From NCBI GenBank assembly GCA_019058445.1, contig JAHPZA010000006.1:893063-957062 (forward strand): a DNA stretch of 64,000 nucleotides. The letters are read 5' to 3'. A program made the translations under genes and the position numbers. The notes under the pieces are model-generated. The model searched no databases. It saw only the letters and a program-made list of their open reading frames with translations, and was not told the origin of the DNA. Below, in pieces: positions 26,856 to 35,318 of this stretch. Each line of letters begins with the position of its first letter. Positions within the stretch are counted from its first letter, which is position 1. Source of the stretch: Promethearchaeota archaeon (GTDB lineage Archaea > Asgardarchaeota > Lokiarchaeia > Sigyniarchaeales > SOKP01).

Positions 26856-28526
26856 ATGTCATCAAATAAAAATCATTTAGATCCGAGTAAAGCATATGAA
26901 AGAGCCCTATACATTGGCTGTGGTTATACATATGAAGATTTAGCAAAACCCAGAATTGCAATTGTAAATTCTTGGAATGAAATCAACCCAGGACATCTCC
27001 ATTTACAGAAGTTAGCGAATTATGTTAAAAAAGGAATAAAAGAAACCGGGGGAACACCTATGGAATTTAACACCATTGCATCTTGTGATGGAATTGCAAA
27101 TTCGGGGAGTTTCTCTAAATATATATTACCTTCTAGAGAGATTATTGCAGCATCAGTAGAGTGTACTATCAAGGCATATAATTTTGATGGGATGGTGATG
27201 CTCTGTTCTTGTGATAAAATAATTCCGGGGATGTTAATGGCAGCGGCAAGATGTAATATCCCAACAATTTTTTTAACAGGTGGAATTATGGAACCTAAAG
27301 TCTTTGAAGATGGCCCTCTGAAAGGAAAAACATTTGTTACAAGTGATATTAAAGAAGCAATCGGGGAGTTTAAAGCTGGGAAGATAACTGAGGAAGAATT
27401 TTATCTTATTGAATCAAAAACATGTTGTTCACCCGGAGCATGCAATATGATGGGCACGGCAAATACTATGGCGTGTATTATTGAATCTATGGGGCTATCC
27501 TTACCAGGGTGTGCTACGATGAGTGCAATAAGTAAAGAAAGAGAGGATTTAAGCCGTGAAACAGGCAAGAAAATAATGGAGTTAGTTAATGATAATATTA
27601 GGGCATTAGATATAATTACCCATGAATCTATTGAAAATAGTATAAAAGTGGCTCTCTCTTTTGGCGGCTCTACAAATATGATTTTACACATGTGTGCCTT
27701 ATCCCATGAAATTGGAGGCAGTTTGAATCATTTTGATTTTGACACTTTAAGCAAATCTGTACCACTTTTAGCTAAATTTAAACCTGCTTCTGAATATAAC
27801 CTTACTGAATTTCACGAGGCTGGAGGAGTTAAAGTATTAATGAAAAAACTTACAAAAATTTTAGATCTATCCACACTTACAGTTCTTGGAATAACTCTAA
27901 AGGATTATTTAGAACTAATCAAAATTCAGGAGTATCAAATTATTAGAAACTTTGAAGATGCGATCTCAGAAGAAGGGGGGATAGCTGTTTTAAAAGGCAA
28001 TTTAGCCCCAGAGGGGGCTATCATTAAACAAAGTGCGGTTAACTCTAAAATGAGGCATCATAAGGGTCCGGCAAAAGTGTTTGAAAGTGAAGAACAAGTC
28101 AGAGATGCGTTGATGAGTGGTAAAGTAGAAGAGGGAGACGTTTTGGTTATTAGATATGAGGGTCCTAGAGGTTCGCCCGGGATGAGAGAATTATCAATTC
28201 CTGCTGCAATGCTAATAGGAATGGGCTTAGGTGAATCAGTTGCAATGATAACCGATGGACGATATTCTGGAGCAACGAGAGGTCCTTGTATAGGACATCT
28301 GTGTCCAGAAGCAATTGAGGGAGGTCCAATTGCGATTGTAAAAGAAGGAGATTTAATCGAAATTGACCTTGATAATCGCACGTTGAATCTACTACTTTCA
28401 GACGATGATATAAAAGAAAGGCTTAGTAGATGGGTAAAACCAGAACCAAAAGTTACATCAGGATTCTTAGATATTTACAGAAAAATTGTAAGTTCTGCGA
28501 AATTTGGAGCTTACTTTAAAATATAA
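26856..28526 (+). CDS. IlvD/Edd-family dihydroxy-acid or sugar-acid dehydratase
   Basis: A 556-residue Fe-S dehydratase. Cluster cysteines fit Cys77 (IASCDGI), Cys119 ([12 protein letters not shown]) and Cys196 ([16 protein letters not shown]). The metal/substrate segment KYILPSRE carries the Lys that is carbamylated in family structures. C-terminal motifs are [14 protein letters not shown] and [16 protein letters not shown]. The family removes water from 2,3-dihydroxy acids: IlvD in branched-chain amino acid synthesis, or aldonate dehydratases in sugar breakdown. Isoleucine/valine genes are not adjacent, while sugar oxidoreductases and a GH130 gene are, so aldonate dehydration in a non-phosphorylating pathway is a good alternative to ilvD. 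I leave the symbol open. Confidence 0.88.
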   Translation: MSSNKNHLDPSKAYERALYIGCGYTYEDLAKPRIAIVNSWNEINPGHLHLQKLANYVKKGIKETGGTPMEFNTIASCDGIANSGSFSKYILPSREIIAASVECTIKAYNFDGMVMLCSCDKIIPGMLMAAARCNIPTIFLTGGIMEPKVFEDGPLKGKTFVTSDIKEAIGEFKAGKITEEEFYLIESKTCCSPGACNMMGTANTMACIIESMGLSLPGCATMSAISKEREDLSRETGKKIMELVNDNIRALDIITHESIENSIKVALSFGGSTNMILHMCALSHEIGGSLNHFDFDTLSKSVPLLAKFKPASEYNLTEFHEAGGVKVLMKKLTKILDLSTLTVLGITLKDYLELIKIQEYQIIRNFEDAISEEGGIAVLKGNLAPEGAIIKQSAVNSKMRHHKGPAKVFESEEQVRDALMSGKVEEGDVLVIRYEGPRGSPGMRELSIPAAMLIGMGLGESVAMITDGRYSGATRGPCIGHLCPEAIEGGPIAIVKEGDLIEIDLDNRTLNLLLSDDDIKERLSRWVKPEPKVTSGFLDIYRKIVSSAKFGAYFKI

Positions 28527-28596
28527 GCATTTTAATCTTATTCATATTACTTCTATAGCATTTAAAATCAATATTCCCAATAGAGAATACTAAAGT

Positions 28597-29610
28597 ATGG
28601 TTGATAATAGTCCAATGAAAAATTGGCAAATGGGTCCATTTAAACGTCCATCCGGAATAAATCCAATTATTAGTCCAATTAAGGAATCTATTTTCGAGTG
28701 TCCGATGCAAAAACAAAAAATTAATTGGGAATCGGCGCATACTTTTAATCCTGCCGCGATAGTTAATGACGATAAAATTATTCTGCTTTATCGGGCAGAG
28801 GATGGCAGAGGTAAGAAAAGGATTGGAGGTCATACATCTCGTTTAGGATTAGCCGAAAGTTTTGATGGTTTACATTTTAAGCGTAGATCAGAACCAGTAT
28901 TTTATCCAGCAGATGACTCTCAAAAAGCATTCGAATGGGAAGGAGGATGCGAAGATCCAAGATTAATCGAAGCAGAAAATGGAACCTATTTCTTAACATA
29001 TACTCAATGGAATCGAAGAATAGCCCGTTTGGCTATTGCTTCAAGTAAAGATTTCATTCATTGGGAGAAATATGGATCTGTTTTTGAGAGTGCTAATAAT
29101 GAATGGAAAAATAAATGGACTAAAGCAGGGGCAATTCTATGTGAAATAAAGGAGGGGCGTTTGAAGGCTACAAAAATTAATGACAAATATTGGATGTATT
29201 TTGGAGAGTTAAAAATTTGGTTAGCAAGTTCGCTGGATTTAATTCATTGGAAACCAGAAAAACTTGTATTAAATCCACGAGAAAGCGGTTTTGATGATGC
29301 TTTAGTGGAAACTGGACCTCCAGCGATTTTAACTGAAAAAGGTATACTATTGTTATATAATGCAAAAAATAAAGAAAGTCGTTCTTATAGCGCCGGACAA
29401 GCTTTATTTGATAAAAAAGATCCTATGCAACTCATTGCTAGAACTGAAAATGCTTTTTTCAAACCAGAAGAATCTTATGAATTGACTGGACAATATACCG
29501 CCGGAACTGCTTTTATTGAAGGATTAGTTTATTTTAAAGAAAAATGGTTTATTTATTACGGATGTGCAGATTCCCTCGTAGCAGTAGCAATATGGGCCCC
29601 TAAGGAGTAA
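28597..29610 (+). CDS. GH130-like beta-mannoside phosphorylase or mannosidase
   Basis: A 337-residue five-bladed beta-propeller enzyme of glycoside hydrolase family 130. Typical motifs are WESAHTFNPAAIV, LLYRAEDGRG, SRLGLAESFDGLHF and GCEDPRLI with the catalytic-region Asp120. The C-terminal blade has YTAGTAFIEGLVYF and YYGCADSLVAVA. Family members cleave beta-mannosidic bonds by phosphorolysis, giving mannose 1-phosphate, or by hydrolysis. Which applies depends on basic phosphate-binding residues that I cannot place with certainty. No signal peptide is present. It follows the IlvD-type dehydratase by 70 bp on the same strand, so they may form an operon. Confidence 0.88.
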   Translation: MVDNSPMKNWQMGPFKRPSGINPIISPIKESIFECPMQKQKINWESAHTFNPAAIVNDDKIILLYRAEDGRGKKRIGGHTSRLGLAESFDGLHFKRRSEPVFYPADDSQKAFEWEGGCEDPRLIEAENGTYFLTYTQWNRRIARLAIASSKDFIHWEKYGSVFESANNEWKNKWTKAGAILCEIKEGRLKATKINDKYWMYFGELKIWLASSLDLIHWKPEKLVLNPRESGFDDALVETGPPAILTEKGILLLYNAKNKESRSYSAGQALFDKKDPMQLIARTENAFFKPEESYELTGQYTAGTAFIEGLVYFKEKWFIYYGCADSLVAVAIWAPKE

Positions 29611-29660
29611 TTTAAGAAGATGATAAGTTATTAGAAGGAGAGAAACATTGGTAATTTCCA

Positions 29661-30440
29661 TTACTTCTGGTTTATTATATCATCAACTGTAATCTCAGGA
29701 TGATGATATCTTTTTCTTCTTGCCGTTTTCTTGCCGTATTGAATTGCTTCCTGAGGACAAAAATGAACACATGCTAAACACCGCTGACATCTATGCTGCC
29801 ATTCAGGTTTTCCATTTACAATTTTTATATTGTTGACTGGGCAGACCTTCTCACAAAGTTCGCAAGAATTGCATTTTTCATCAGCATAAAACTTTTTATC
29901 ACTCTTATTAACATTCTTATTAAATAATTTATTAAAAAAGCTTCCAATAAAAGGAAGAGATGTTTTTTGTAGTTCCTCTCCATTAATTTTAATAATTTCC
30001 GTTATTATTTCGATCTCTTCTTTTGCTTGTTTAAAATCTCTATTATGACTTTCCATAGAGGCAATGTCATACATAGGTATATAATTACCGGGCATTCTGA
30101 TTGAAAATCCGGCGTTGAGAGTTTTAGCTTTTTTTTTTAAAATTTTATTTATTTGGTATAATGCGGCTCCAGGGCTGCCATGATGGCTCGTTACTACAGC
30201 GAAAATGTAATTTACTTTATCAACCTCTAATTTACCGAGGAAATCAATTATAATAGAGGGACAACCCATAAAATATATTGGAAAGATCAATCCAACTTTT
30301 TCAGATTGAGGAATAATGATATCATGTCTCCATAATTTTGCGATTGGAATAATTTCAGAATTTTCTAATTTATTAGAAACATCTCTTGCGATATTTAATG
30401 AATTGCCTGTACCTGAATAATAATACAGTGGTGTCTTCAT
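29661..30440 (-). CDS. EFR1-family flavodoxin-ferredoxin fusion
   Basis: A 259-residue two-domain electron carrier. The N-terminal flavodoxin-like domain starts with YYYSGTGNSLNIARDV, an FMN phosphate-binding loop. It continues with PIYFMGCPSIIIDFLGKL and VTSHHGSPGAALY. The C-terminus has two [4Fe-4S] motifs, CNSCELCEKVCP and CQRCLACVHFCP, followed by a basic tail. This arrangement matches EFR1-type proteins common in anaerobes. It probably shuttles low-potential electrons in the cytoplasm. It is convergent with the GH130 gene and divergent from the first M28 peptidase gene. Confidence 0.88.
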   Translation of the reverse strand: MKTPLYYYSGTGNSLNIARDVSNKLENSEIIPIAKLWRHDIIIPQSEKVGLIFPIYFMGCPSIIIDFLGKLEVDKVNYIFAVVTSHHGSPGAALYQINKILKKKAKTLNAGFSIRMPGNYIPMYDIASMESHNRDFKQAKEEIEIITEIIKINGEELQKTSLPFIGSFFNKLFNKNVNKSDKKFYADEKCNSCELCEKVCPVNNIKIVNGKPEWQHRCQRCLACVHFCPQEAIQYGKKTARRKRYHHPEITVDDIINQK

Positions 30441-30566
30441 TTTTAACTCATTTTTAGATTATTATATTATAAATGTAATAAAATTAAAGTTAATAATTAA
30501 TTTTAATAGAATACAGTTTAGTTTAATAAAAATATCATTTCTGAAATATTTTAGCTCCTAAGACTA

Positions 30567-31727
30567 ATGATTGATGAAACTCGAATGAAACAAAATTTAG
30601 AGTTACTATCTTTTCCCCGATTAAGTGGAACGGAAGGCGAGAGAAAGGCGTTTACTATTGTAAAAGAAAAAATAAAGAGTCTAAATTTAGAGCCTTCAGT
30701 TCAAAGTTTTTTGTATACCACATTTTATCCCCGTGTTTATCAGAAAATTGTTTTCCTAATAACTTTTTGGACTTTATTTCTTGTTTATTTATATTTTGAC
30801 TTTATGTTTACTATAATAAATCTAATTGTAATATTAGCAATTTTTATTCCAGTTTTGATAATTACCAGAAAACCTGAGAGGATTAGAATAGGAAAGAAAA
30901 GAGAGTCTCAAAATTTATATGTGAAGCTTCTTGGGAATAGCGAATATAAAATTAATAATTATGACAGTTTGGAACAAGACAATGTGAGGGGGAATTTATT
31001 ATTTATGTGCCATCTTGACTCGAAGGGGCAGCGGTTACCAATGAAATTCCGGGTCTTTTTTTTTAAATTATGGATATATTCCTCAATATTAAGCGTGATT
31101 ATAGTTTTATTAAAAATTTTTATTTTTATCCAGTATACATTCTGGTTCTTTATTATAGGGGCTGTTCCTTTATCCTTAAATTTTTTATCAGCGATTGCCC
31201 TCTGTTTAAATACCACCAATAATGAATCTCCAGGAGCAACAGACAATGCTTCTGGAGTGATATGTGTTTTGGAGCTACTACAATACTATTCAGATTTAAA
31301 AATTAGATTAAATAATTACAATTTATGGTTTTTATTTACAGGAGCCGAAGAGAATGGCACGATTGGAGCTCGCCACCTCTATAATAAAGTAAAACATCTT
31401 GATAAAGCAAAAACATTTATGCTTAACTTCGATACTATTGGAAGATCCATAGATGTTATAACAGATGAGAGAGGCGAATTTTTTTTTAGAAATACAAAGG
31501 ATTTTACAGTTACGTACCATACGCCTAAGAGAATTAGATTATCTCGGAGTGATGCGTATATTTTTGCCGATAAAGGTATCGGAGGATTTGGTGTTTTAGA
31601 TAAACAATCCTTCAAATATGCTCATACTAAAGAAGATACTATTGATAAAGTAGATGTTAATCTTTTAAAAAAACTTTTAATACATATAGTTTTAACGTTA
31701 AAATATATTGATAGAAGCCCGCCTTAA
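30567..31727 (+). CDS. M28-family zinc peptidase with inserted transmembrane helices
   Basis: A 386-residue M28 aminopeptidase-type protein. Metal ligands and catalytic residues can be placed: His149 (CHLDSK), Asp226 (ATDNASG), Glu261/Glu262 (GAEENG), Asp289 (NFDTIG) and His353 (AHTKED). Two transmembrane helices lie at about residues 58-98, before the first ligand. About three more lie between His149 and Asp226, so the catalytic domain is interrupted by membrane segments. The conserved N-terminus reads FPRLSGTEGER. The protein is therefore membrane-embedded, with cleavage at or near the membrane surface. It is one of three paralogues in this window (with 34073 and 57817). Confidence 0.85.
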   Translation: MIDETRMKQNLELLSFPRLSGTEGERKAFTIVKEKIKSLNLEPSVQSFLYTTFYPRVYQKIVFLITFWTLFLVYLYFDFMFTIINLIVILAIFIPVLIITRKPERIRIGKKRESQNLYVKLLGNSEYKINNYDSLEQDNVRGNLLFMCHLDSKGQRLPMKFRVFFFKLWIYSSILSVIIVLLKIFIFIQYTFWFFIIGAVPLSLNFLSAIALCLNTTNNESPGATDNASGVICVLELLQYYSDLKIRLNNYNLWFLFTGAEENGTIGARHLYNKVKHLDKAKTFMLNFDTIGRSIDVITDERGEFFFRNTKDFTVTYHTPKRIRLSRSDAYIFADKGIGGFGVLDKQSFKYAHTKEDTIDKVDVNLLKKLLIHIVLTLKYIDRSPP

Positions 31728-31837
31728 ACATTTTGGAAGATTTCCCATATTTTTGAAAACGGATCCTTTATTTTAAGATAATTATTTTTTTTTAGAAATT
31801 TGTTTTTTTTTAAAAATAACGATATTATTTCAATAGT

Positions 31838-33961
31838 GTGAGTAGTAAAAAAAAACATGAAAAAATAGTTCTTTTTTGTCCTGAGTGTGGCATTTCGATC
31901 TCACACAGAAGGATATTAAATGAAGGAGAAGTTCGCTTAAGGTATGTTTTTTGTCCAGAATGTGGAAAAAAAATTGATTTCACAAATTATATGACAGAAA
32001 CAAGTAGTAATGTTAAATCATCTGATAAGAATGATTTTGAAGATAAGTTGGATAAAGCTTTAGATATTATAATTAATGATAGAAACTTTTCTAAGGGTTT
32101 TAAAAATATACTTCATCGTTTTATTGCTCGATTGAGCTATATAAAATTGAAAGAGGTTGAAAAAGAGAAAAAAACACCAATTTCACAGATGCTTCTTACA
32201 AGGGAATTAATTAATTTGATAGAAGATAAATTATCTCCAATAATAAACAAAAAACCGATTTTGAGCGTTTTAAAATATCTAGATCAGTCAGATTACCCTG
32301 ACTTTTTCTTAGATCTTAAAAGGTATCAGATAAAGCTTCGAAAAAGTAAGAAATATCGAAAAGCTTATTCTATATACGTACGATGGTTAATAGGGATAGT
32401 TTATAGAATTATAAATCAAATTAATATTGAGAAGGGATTATATGAATATCAAAAAACCATTCGAGACGATTTAGTTAAATATTTTAAATTAGAAAAAAAT
32501 TATGAAGAAAAATCGAATGATAAAGAAATGACGAATGATCTAGCAAAAATAAAGAAGAAAATTATAGAAATAGACTGGGAAAATGTTAGCGATGATAGGA
32601 TTATAGACAAGTCAATAAACGGGGTTTTAATAAAGACTATTATATTAGATCCATTTAAAGATTGCGATATAGAATCAAATCCCCTTTATATGCATAAAGA
32701 ATGGCTGGAAAAGCTATATAACGGATTAAATCTTAGTGATGGTAAGATTGCTAAGTTATGTGGTTGTAAGAGTCGTAGGTCAATTTGGGATTGGAGAAAA
32801 CGGCATGGAATTGACACAAAAGAGGAGTTGGAATATTATTTAGATAAGCAAGGATATAAAAGTATATTAATGCCTCCCGATTATCGTCACCCTCAAATGG
32901 CAATTATTCCTTCGCGCAGACAGACAATAGGAGAACATCGGGTTGTTATGGAAAGATTCATGATGCAAAACCCCGATTTAGAAATATCTAAGAAATACTT
33001 GATAGATGGAAAATATTTAACCGTAGGAACAATAGTCCACCATATTAATCATGTCAAATCAGATAACCGAATTGAAAACTTGTGGTTATATCCAAATAAA
33101 AAAGAACATCATACTCAGGCGAAATCGAGTTTAAATGAATGTTTAAGTGCATTAATCAAGATAAAACAGATTATTTTTAGTAATGGAGAATATAAGTTTG
33201 ATAGTAGTTTCGACTATAGAAATACATATAATAAAAGAAAAATTCGAGAAATCATTAAACCTGTAGAATTTAAAGTTCTATTTGAAAATATTGCCGAAAT
33301 CAAAGAAGAAATTAAAGAATGGGATTGGGAAAAGATTTCTGATAATTGGACAGTTTCTATTAACAAATATCGTACTAGTAGAGGTTCAGGAGAAGAAACA
33401 ATTTTATTAGATCCATATTCAGATTGCTCAGATTCAAATCCCCTTCACATGCATAAAGAATGGCTGGAAACGATTGTGAATGATATTAGATTTAATTTAA
33501 CAGATTCTCGTCTAGGTGAGTTATGTGGTATATCTCGCGGAATGGCTCTTTACTGGAGAGAGAAAATTCATAAAATCAAAAGAGCTAAAATTGGTTTTAT
33601 TAGATTTCTGGATGAAACTGGCTACATTAGAATAAAAGTTCCAGATAGTTATAAGAATCCATTCGTTCGAGAATTAAATATACCATTTAAGATAATGAGA
33701 GAACATCGATATATTGCTGAAAGATCTCTTGCAAAAAGCTCTGATTTGGAATTGAAGATTAAATTTTTATACGAAAAAAAATACCTCTACTCTCATGTTC
33801 ATGTTCACCATATTAATCTTGATAAAATTGATAACAGAACTGAGAATTTATATATAAATGATGAACATAAAAAGATACATAGCCAGTTGTATTCATTATT
33901 AGAACAATTGATGAAGAATGACTTTATTGGATTTAAAAAAGGAAGGTATTTCTTATTATAA
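31838..33961 (+). CDS. Zinc-ribbon protein with two tandem HTH-HNH endonuclease-like modules
   Basis: A 707-residue protein starting at GTG (no ATG is available near). A zinc ribbon opens it (Cys14, Cys17, Cys39, Cys42). A helical region rich in charged residues runs to about 230. Two similar modules follow, each of about 220 residues. They share a lead segment ending NPLxMHKEWLE, a helix-turn-helix-like part (LSDGKIAKLCGC or LTDSRLGELCGI), a beta segment ending GEHR or REHR, and an HNH motif. The HNH cores are VHHINHVKSDNRIENL (about 400-415) and VHHINLDKIDNRTENL (about 655-670). Such HNH domains occur in homing and phage endonucleases. The whole architecture is not one I recognise. It lies between two M28 peptidase paralogues. 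Confidence 0.8.
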   Translation: MSSKKKHEKIVLFCPECGISISHRRILNEGEVRLRYVFCPECGKKIDFTNYMTETSSNVKSSDKNDFEDKLDKALDIIINDRNFSKGFKNILHRFIARLSYIKLKEVEKEKKTPISQMLLTRELINLIEDKLSPIINKKPILSVLKYLDQSDYPDFFLDLKRYQIKLRKSKKYRKAYSIYVRWLIGIVYRIINQINIEKGLYEYQKTIRDDLVKYFKLEKNYEEKSNDKEMTNDLAKIKKKIIEIDWENVSDDRIIDKSINGVLIKTIILDPFKDCDIESNPLYMHKEWLEKLYNGLNLSDGKIAKLCGCKSRRSIWDWRKRHGIDTKEELEYYLDKQGYKSILMPPDYRHPQMAIIPSRRQTIGEHRVVMERFMMQNPDLEISKKYLIDGKYLTVGTIVHHINHVKSDNRIENLWLYPNKKEHHTQAKSSLNECLSALIKIKQIIFSNGEYKFDSSFDYRNTYNKRKIREIIKPVEFKVLFENIAEIKEEIKEWDWEKISDNWTVSINKYRTSRGSGEETILLDPYSDCSDSNPLHMHKEWLETIVNDIRFNLTDSRLGELCGISRGMALYWREKIHKIKRAKIGFIRFLDETGYIRIKVPDSYKNPFVRELNIPFKIMREHRYIAERSLAKSSDLELKIKFLYEKKYLYSHVHVHHINLDKIDNRTENLYINDEHKKIHSQLYSLLEQLMKNDFIGFKKGRYFLL

Positions 33962-34072
33962 CTTAGAATTTGTTATTTTATTTTTATTATTATTAATTCA
34001 TGTTAAAACTTGTTGATAAACGTGCCAGCTAATTAATTAAATAATTATGTACAATCATCAAAATATAAGATA

Positions 34073-35230
34073 ATGATTGATGAAAAAAGAATAGAAGAGA
34101 ATTTAAAGATTGTTTCTTTTCCGAGATTATCGGGAACCTATGGCGAGAGAGAGGTTTTTGAAAAAGTTGAAGAAAAGATAAAGGAATTAAACTTAAAACC
34201 AATAATCCAAGAATTCACATTTAGCACTTATTTTGGGAGAACATATGCTAAACTAGCTTTCTCCATGGGGTTTGCATTACTTCTTATTTTCTATTTAAAT
34301 ATAGAATCAATTTTCTTTTTCCTAGCTACTTTAATCATATTATTAGGGTTTTTATATCTATTCTACATAGCTAGACATCCTGAAGAAATAAAGTTTAGAA
34401 AACAACTTACCTCGCAAAATATTTTTGTGAAGATCTCTCCAAAAGATAAACAAGAAGAGGAAAGCGATAAAAATATCTTTTTTATGTCTCATTTGGATTC
34501 CAAATCTCAGAGATTTTCAATCTTAATGCGTATAAGAACAATAAGAACATATGTATTTTCTGCTATTGTTGCGTTTTTCTTAATTATTTTAAAGAACTAT
34601 GTTATAACTCAATTTTCATTATTTTTGTACATCATTGGAGCTATCCCATTACTAATAAATTTAATTGCTACTATTTTAATCAATTTGAATACAACTAATA
34701 ACATCTCAAATGGAGCTATTGATGATGGCTCTGGAATCGCGGTTGTTTTGGAATTATTAAATTATTATTCGAATTCTGAACACCATATTAACGATTATAA
34801 TCTATGGTTTTTATTTAGCGGTGCTGAGGAGTGTGGTACTATGGGAATTAGACATTTCTATAATAATAAAATAAAAAATTTAAACAGGAATACCTCATTA
34901 CCCATTAATTTTGATGCGATTGGAAGAACCATATACATGTTTCCTAATAAAAGACTTGCTAAAACTAATGGAAAATTCTTAAGCTCGTTTATAAAGAATA
35001 GCAAAGAATTAAACGTTAAAGAAAACCCCAAGAAAATCTATTTCGGCAGCCATTCGGATGGTTATTTTTTAATGAAAAAAGATTTTGTTGGTATTGGATT
35101 TGGTGATATGGAATCTTATAAATACATCCACTCAGTAAATGATACGATAGATAAAGTAGACCCCTATCTTCTAGCAGGACTTTGTAAAGCGATTACGATA
35201 AGTCTGAATGATCTTGTCTCTAACACTTAA
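34073..35230 (+). CDS. M28-family zinc peptidase with inserted transmembrane helices (paralogue)
   Basis: A 385-residue paralogue of the 30567 product with the same plan: FPRLSGTYGER at the N-terminus, two helices at about residues 58-100, His140 (SHLDSK), about three helices, Asp217 (AIDDGSG), Glu252/Glu253 (GAEECG), NFDAIGR and a final His in IHSVNDTIDKVD. All zinc ligands are kept, so both copies should be active. The active-site context changes from DNASG to DDGSG. It starts at ATG 34073 about 110 bp after the HNH gene and is followed by the DNA methyltransferase gene 88 bp later. Confidence 0.85.
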   Translation: MIDEKRIEENLKIVSFPRLSGTYGEREVFEKVEEKIKELNLKPIIQEFTFSTYFGRTYAKLAFSMGFALLLIFYLNIESIFFFLATLIILLGFLYLFYIARHPEEIKFRKQLTSQNIFVKISPKDKQEEESDKNIFFMSHLDSKSQRFSILMRIRTIRTYVFSAIVAFFLIILKNYVITQFSLFLYIIGAIPLLINLIATILINLNTTNNISNGAIDDGSGIAVVLELLNYYSNSEHHINDYNLWFLFSGAEECGTMGIRHFYNNKIKNLNRNTSLPINFDAIGRTIYMFPNKRLAKTNGKFLSSFIKNSKELNVKENPKKIYFGSHSDGYFLMKKDFVGIGFGDMESYKYIHSVNDTIDKVDPYLLAGLCKAITISLNDLVSNT

Positions 35231-35318
35231 TTTTATTGTCGAATAATTAAAAAATAATAAATAAATAATCAATGTAATTATAATCAGTGAGTAAGTTAAG
35301 GAACGATGATACATAATT

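Noticed and set aside
227..29610. Recent horizontal transfer of the whole sugar island
   Set aside because: Base composition and start-codon use look the same as in neighbouring genes, and no integrase, transposase or tRNA border was found; old transfer cannot be tested from the window alone.
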